7,394 nucleotides of DNA from Gammaproteobacteria bacterium. GTDB lineage: Bacteria > Pseudomonadota > Gammaproteobacteria > Coxiellales > Coxiellaceae. The translations under genes were made by a program, and so were the position numbers. The notes below the pieces were generated by a model. The model had not been told where the DNA came from, ran no database searches, and saw only the letters and a program-made list of their open reading frames with translations. The stretch spans positions 1 to 7,394 of the forward strand of contig JAJFJO010000227.1 in the NCBI GenBank assembly GCA_021774015.1, read 5' to 3'. Of this stretch, positions 5,570 to 7,394 are shown in pieces (positions within the stretch are counted from its first letter, which is position 1; each line of letters begins with the position of its first letter).

Positions 5570-6851
5570 GTATTCCAGCAATTAACAAACCTATGGGTAA
5601 GATGCTGAGTGCCATAGTGAAATCGTGCGCGGAGTAAACACGGATGCCATGATTAGTCGCGCCAGTCCAGCCGATATCTAAAAGCTTGCCAACTAAAGGT
5701 TGGAAGATAACGCCGCCTAGCATGATGATGCAGTTAGCAAAGGCAATTGAGGTCCCGGAGATTTTATCGTCGTTGTTTTCCTTGCTGAGAGTAAATGTTA
5801 AAGGGTGAGAAGCGCACGAGACGCCCAATAAAAATAGGAGCAAGAATAATAAATCCTTCGGTAAATCAGGCACAAAGAAGATGAGAGAGGCTAACAGTGC
5901 TCCAGAAAAGGTAGAGATGACCAATGGCATTTTACGCGTACCCAAACGGTCTGATATCGCGCCGGTAATAGGACTAAACACAACCCAGCCTAATGTCACC
6001 AAGGAAACAGCCAGGCCTGCATCTTCAGCACTGAAGTGGTAGGTGGTGGTGAAATAGGGAATGCCCCATACGTCCATGAATACCGAGGCGGGTAAGTACA
6101 TCAGTGAGCCGATGATACCGATAATCCACATCTGAGGGTTTTTTGCTAATTTTATAAGGTAGTGGCCTAGTTGAGAGTAAGAGACCGCAAAGGCTTCTGG
6201 ATCAGTGCCATCGGCTTCTGTGAGGTCATTTTTCTTATCGTGCACCAGGGATATAATTAGTGCTAGCAAGATAGCCCCAATGAAAACGCACAAATAGAGG
6301 GTCGCATGATAGCTGTAGGCTTGCTGAAACTTAGTAATATAAATATCAGTGACGACAGCTGCCAACATGCCGCTGCCCGTTGCAATACCCGTTGCCGTAG
6401 CAAAAAAGCGGCGAGGCAGCCAAATGGTAGCTAGCTTTAAGACAGTGACATACGCAAAGGCAGAACCAAACCCAATCATAAAGCGACCGACTTCAGCTAG
6501 AGCAAGGCTATTTGCAATGGTAAACGTTAGTATGCCTGCAATACTAATACAGCAGGCAGTAATGAGGGACCGTCGAGCGCCATAGCGATCAACAGCAACA
6601 CCAACGGGTAGTTGTAATGGAGCGTAAGCATAATAATAGTAAGCGGTTAGATTGCCAAATGCGCCCGCGGTTATATGAAAGTGAGTGAGCAAGTCCTGTT
6701 CCATGATGCTGGGATATACGCGCAGTAAATAAGCGTAACAGTAGTAGAGTATGCTGGTGATAAAAATAGACCAGGCAAGCAGGCCGCCTTTTCTTTGCCA
6801 GCTTTTATCGAGGTTTTGGGTGGGGTTACTGATTGATTGATTGTTTTGCAT
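5502..6851 (-). CDS. Major facilitator superfamily (MFS) transporter
   Basis: The 449-residue protein has about 12 hydrophobic segments in two halves separated by a charged loop (about 204-235), the MFS plan. The loop 2-3 motif is GVAVDRYGARR (84-94, D88) and its second-half counterpart is GAISDRLGTRK (297-307, D301). The N-terminal half carries RVYPSIM (44-50) and a run of tyrosines (71-74) in helix 2. The substrate cannot be named; related proton-driven carriers in gammaproteobacteria, including intracellular ones, import or export small metabolites, and a Pht-like nutrient carrier is one option. The start at 6851 was chosen because GGGG lies 5 bases upstream and the first helix follows normally. 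A start at 7031 would add 60 unrelated residues across the parE upstream region. The gene diverges from parE and converges with the DUF4282 gene, overlapping it by 68 bases. Confidence 0.92.
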   Translation of the reverse strand: MQNNQSISNPTQNLDKSWQRKGGLLAWSIFITSILYYCYAYLLRVYPSIMEQDLLTHFHITAGAFGNLTAYYYYAYAPLQLPVGVAVDRYGARRSLITACCISIAGILTFTIANSLALAEVGRFMIGFGSAFAYVTVLKLATIWLPRRFFATATGIATGSGMLAAVVTDIYITKFQQAYSYHATLYLCVFIGAILLALIISLVHDKKNDLTEADGTDPEAFAVSYSQLGHYLIKLAKNPQMWIIGIIGSLMYLPASVFMDVWGIPYFTTTYHFSAEDAGLAVSLVTLGWVVFSPITGAISDRLGTRKMPLVISTFSGALLASLIFFVPDLPKDLLFLLLFLLGVSCASHPLTFTLSKENNDDKISGTSIAFANCIIMLGGVIFQPLVGKLLDIGWTGATNHGIRVYSAHDFTMALSILPIGLLIAGILTLAVKETFHRAVERRQQAARQ

Positions 6852-7021
6852 TCGCACCCCTATCCTGATTACTATCTGTACAATTTGGTGGGGGTAAGAT
6901 AAGGCAAAACGCACCTGAGTGCAATAGATAGTCGCAATGATTTTTAGAGTGCGGTATAGGAAAAGCGGTAACTCACTGATATTATACCCATCTAACTTGA
7001 TCAATAAGAGAGAAGAGCAAC
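6852..7021. promoter_or_regulatory. Divergent promoter region between the MFS gene and parE
   Basis: This 170-bp space must hold the starts for both genes. The minus strand reads a perfect TATAAT at 6981-6986, which could serve the MFS gene with a leader of more than 100 bases. The plus strand offers TATTAT at 6980-6985 on the same AT-rich core for parE. Neither has a good -35. A short inverted repeat GCAC/GTGC lies at 6911-6922 and the palindrome TTGATCAA at 6997-7004. Individual sites are weak. Confidence 0.35.
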
Positions 7022-7394
7022 ATGTCATCAAAAACAGCCTACTCAGCGGGTTCCATTGAAGTATTAAGCGGTCTAGATCCTGTGCGGCGTCGCCCAGGGA
7101 TGTATACCGAGACCACTCGGCCTAATCACTTGGCTCATGAGGTGATTGATAATAGCGTCGATGAGGCGATCGCAGGTTTTGCAACCCAGATTGATGTGAC
7201 TGCTTATAAAGACGGCTCTCTTGAGGTGGTGGATGATGGTCGAGGTATGCCGACGGATATTCATCCAGAGCATAAGCTGTCGGGTGTGGAACTGATCCTA
7301 ACGCGCTTGCATGCAGGGGCAAAATTTACTGATAAGACGTATGAATTTTCTGGTGGTCTTCATGGTGTGGGTATCTCGGTGGTCAATGCTTTGT
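7022..7394 (+). CDS. parE: DNA topoisomerase IV subunit B (3' partial)
   Basis: ParE is the ATPase subunit of topoisomerase IV, which pairs with ParC to unlink daughter chromosomes and relax supercoils. The visible 124 residues are the start of the GHKL ATP-binding domain. GLDPVRRRPGMYT (17-29), TTRPNHLAHEVIDNSVDEA (31-49) with E40 as the likely general base and N44 for Mg-ATP, VDDGRGMPTDIHPE (70-83) with D71 contacting adenine in related GyrB, and FSGGLHGVGISVVNA (109-123) as the glycine-rich lid. The TTRPNHL and HAGAKF segments favour ParE over GyrB. The ATG at 7022 follows a purine-rich stretch (AGAGAGAAGAG) that is a modest ribosome-binding site. The gene is cut by the window end and diverges from the MFS transporter. 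Confidence 0.96.
   Translation, partial: MSSKTAYSAGSIEVLSGLDPVRRRPGMYTETTRPNHLAHEVIDNSVDEAIAGFATQIDVTAYKDGSLEVVDDGRGMPTDIHPEHKLSGVELILTRLHAGAKFTDKTYEFSGGLHGVGISVVNAL

Noticed and set aside
6852..7031. 60-residue N-terminal extension of the MFS transporter from an ATG at 7031
   Set aside because: It would cross the parE ribosome-binding site and promoter region, lacks a good Shine-Dalgarno, and its residues do not resemble an MFS N-terminus; ATG 6851 has GGGG upstream.

Overview
The window looks like chromosomal DNA of a Gram-negative gammaproteobacterium of moderate to low GC. It encodes a Kdo transferase for lipid A/LPS (waaA), a DUF4282 inner-membrane protein and a topoisomerase IV subunit (parE) of gammaproteobacterial type. 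An intracellular or Legionella/Coxiella-like lineage would fit the decaying signalling gene and the MFS transporter, but this placement is inference only.

Region 1-205 is the C-terminal tail of a proline/valine-rich protein cut by the window edge. Region 345-1416 is a decayed c-di-GMP signalling gene, read as REC-GGDEF-EAL. A good Shine-Dalgarno is followed by ACG where the start codon should be. The start of a receiver domain lies in one frame, a truncated GGDEF in another, and the EAL domain lacks several key residues.

Region 1407-3192 resembles an accessory cassette. A diverged 33-bp direct repeat (25/33 identical) flanks one 483-residue ATPase with a C-terminal PD-(D/E)XK nuclease (archaeal-ATPase/DUF234 type). 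Immediately upstream of it are two tandem hairpin repeats, 54 bp apart, which share a co-varying stem pair and both read, in frame with the ATPase, as nearly the same peptide. This is the most unusual part of the window.

Region 3188-7394 is mainly ordinary core genome: a small secreted protein of unknown function (minus), waaA (minus), a divergent DUF4282 gene (plus), an MFS transporter (minus) whose 3' end overlaps the DUF4282 gene tail to tail, and a divergent parE (plus) that runs off the window. No tRNA, rRNA, CRISPR array or complete insertion sequence was recognised.
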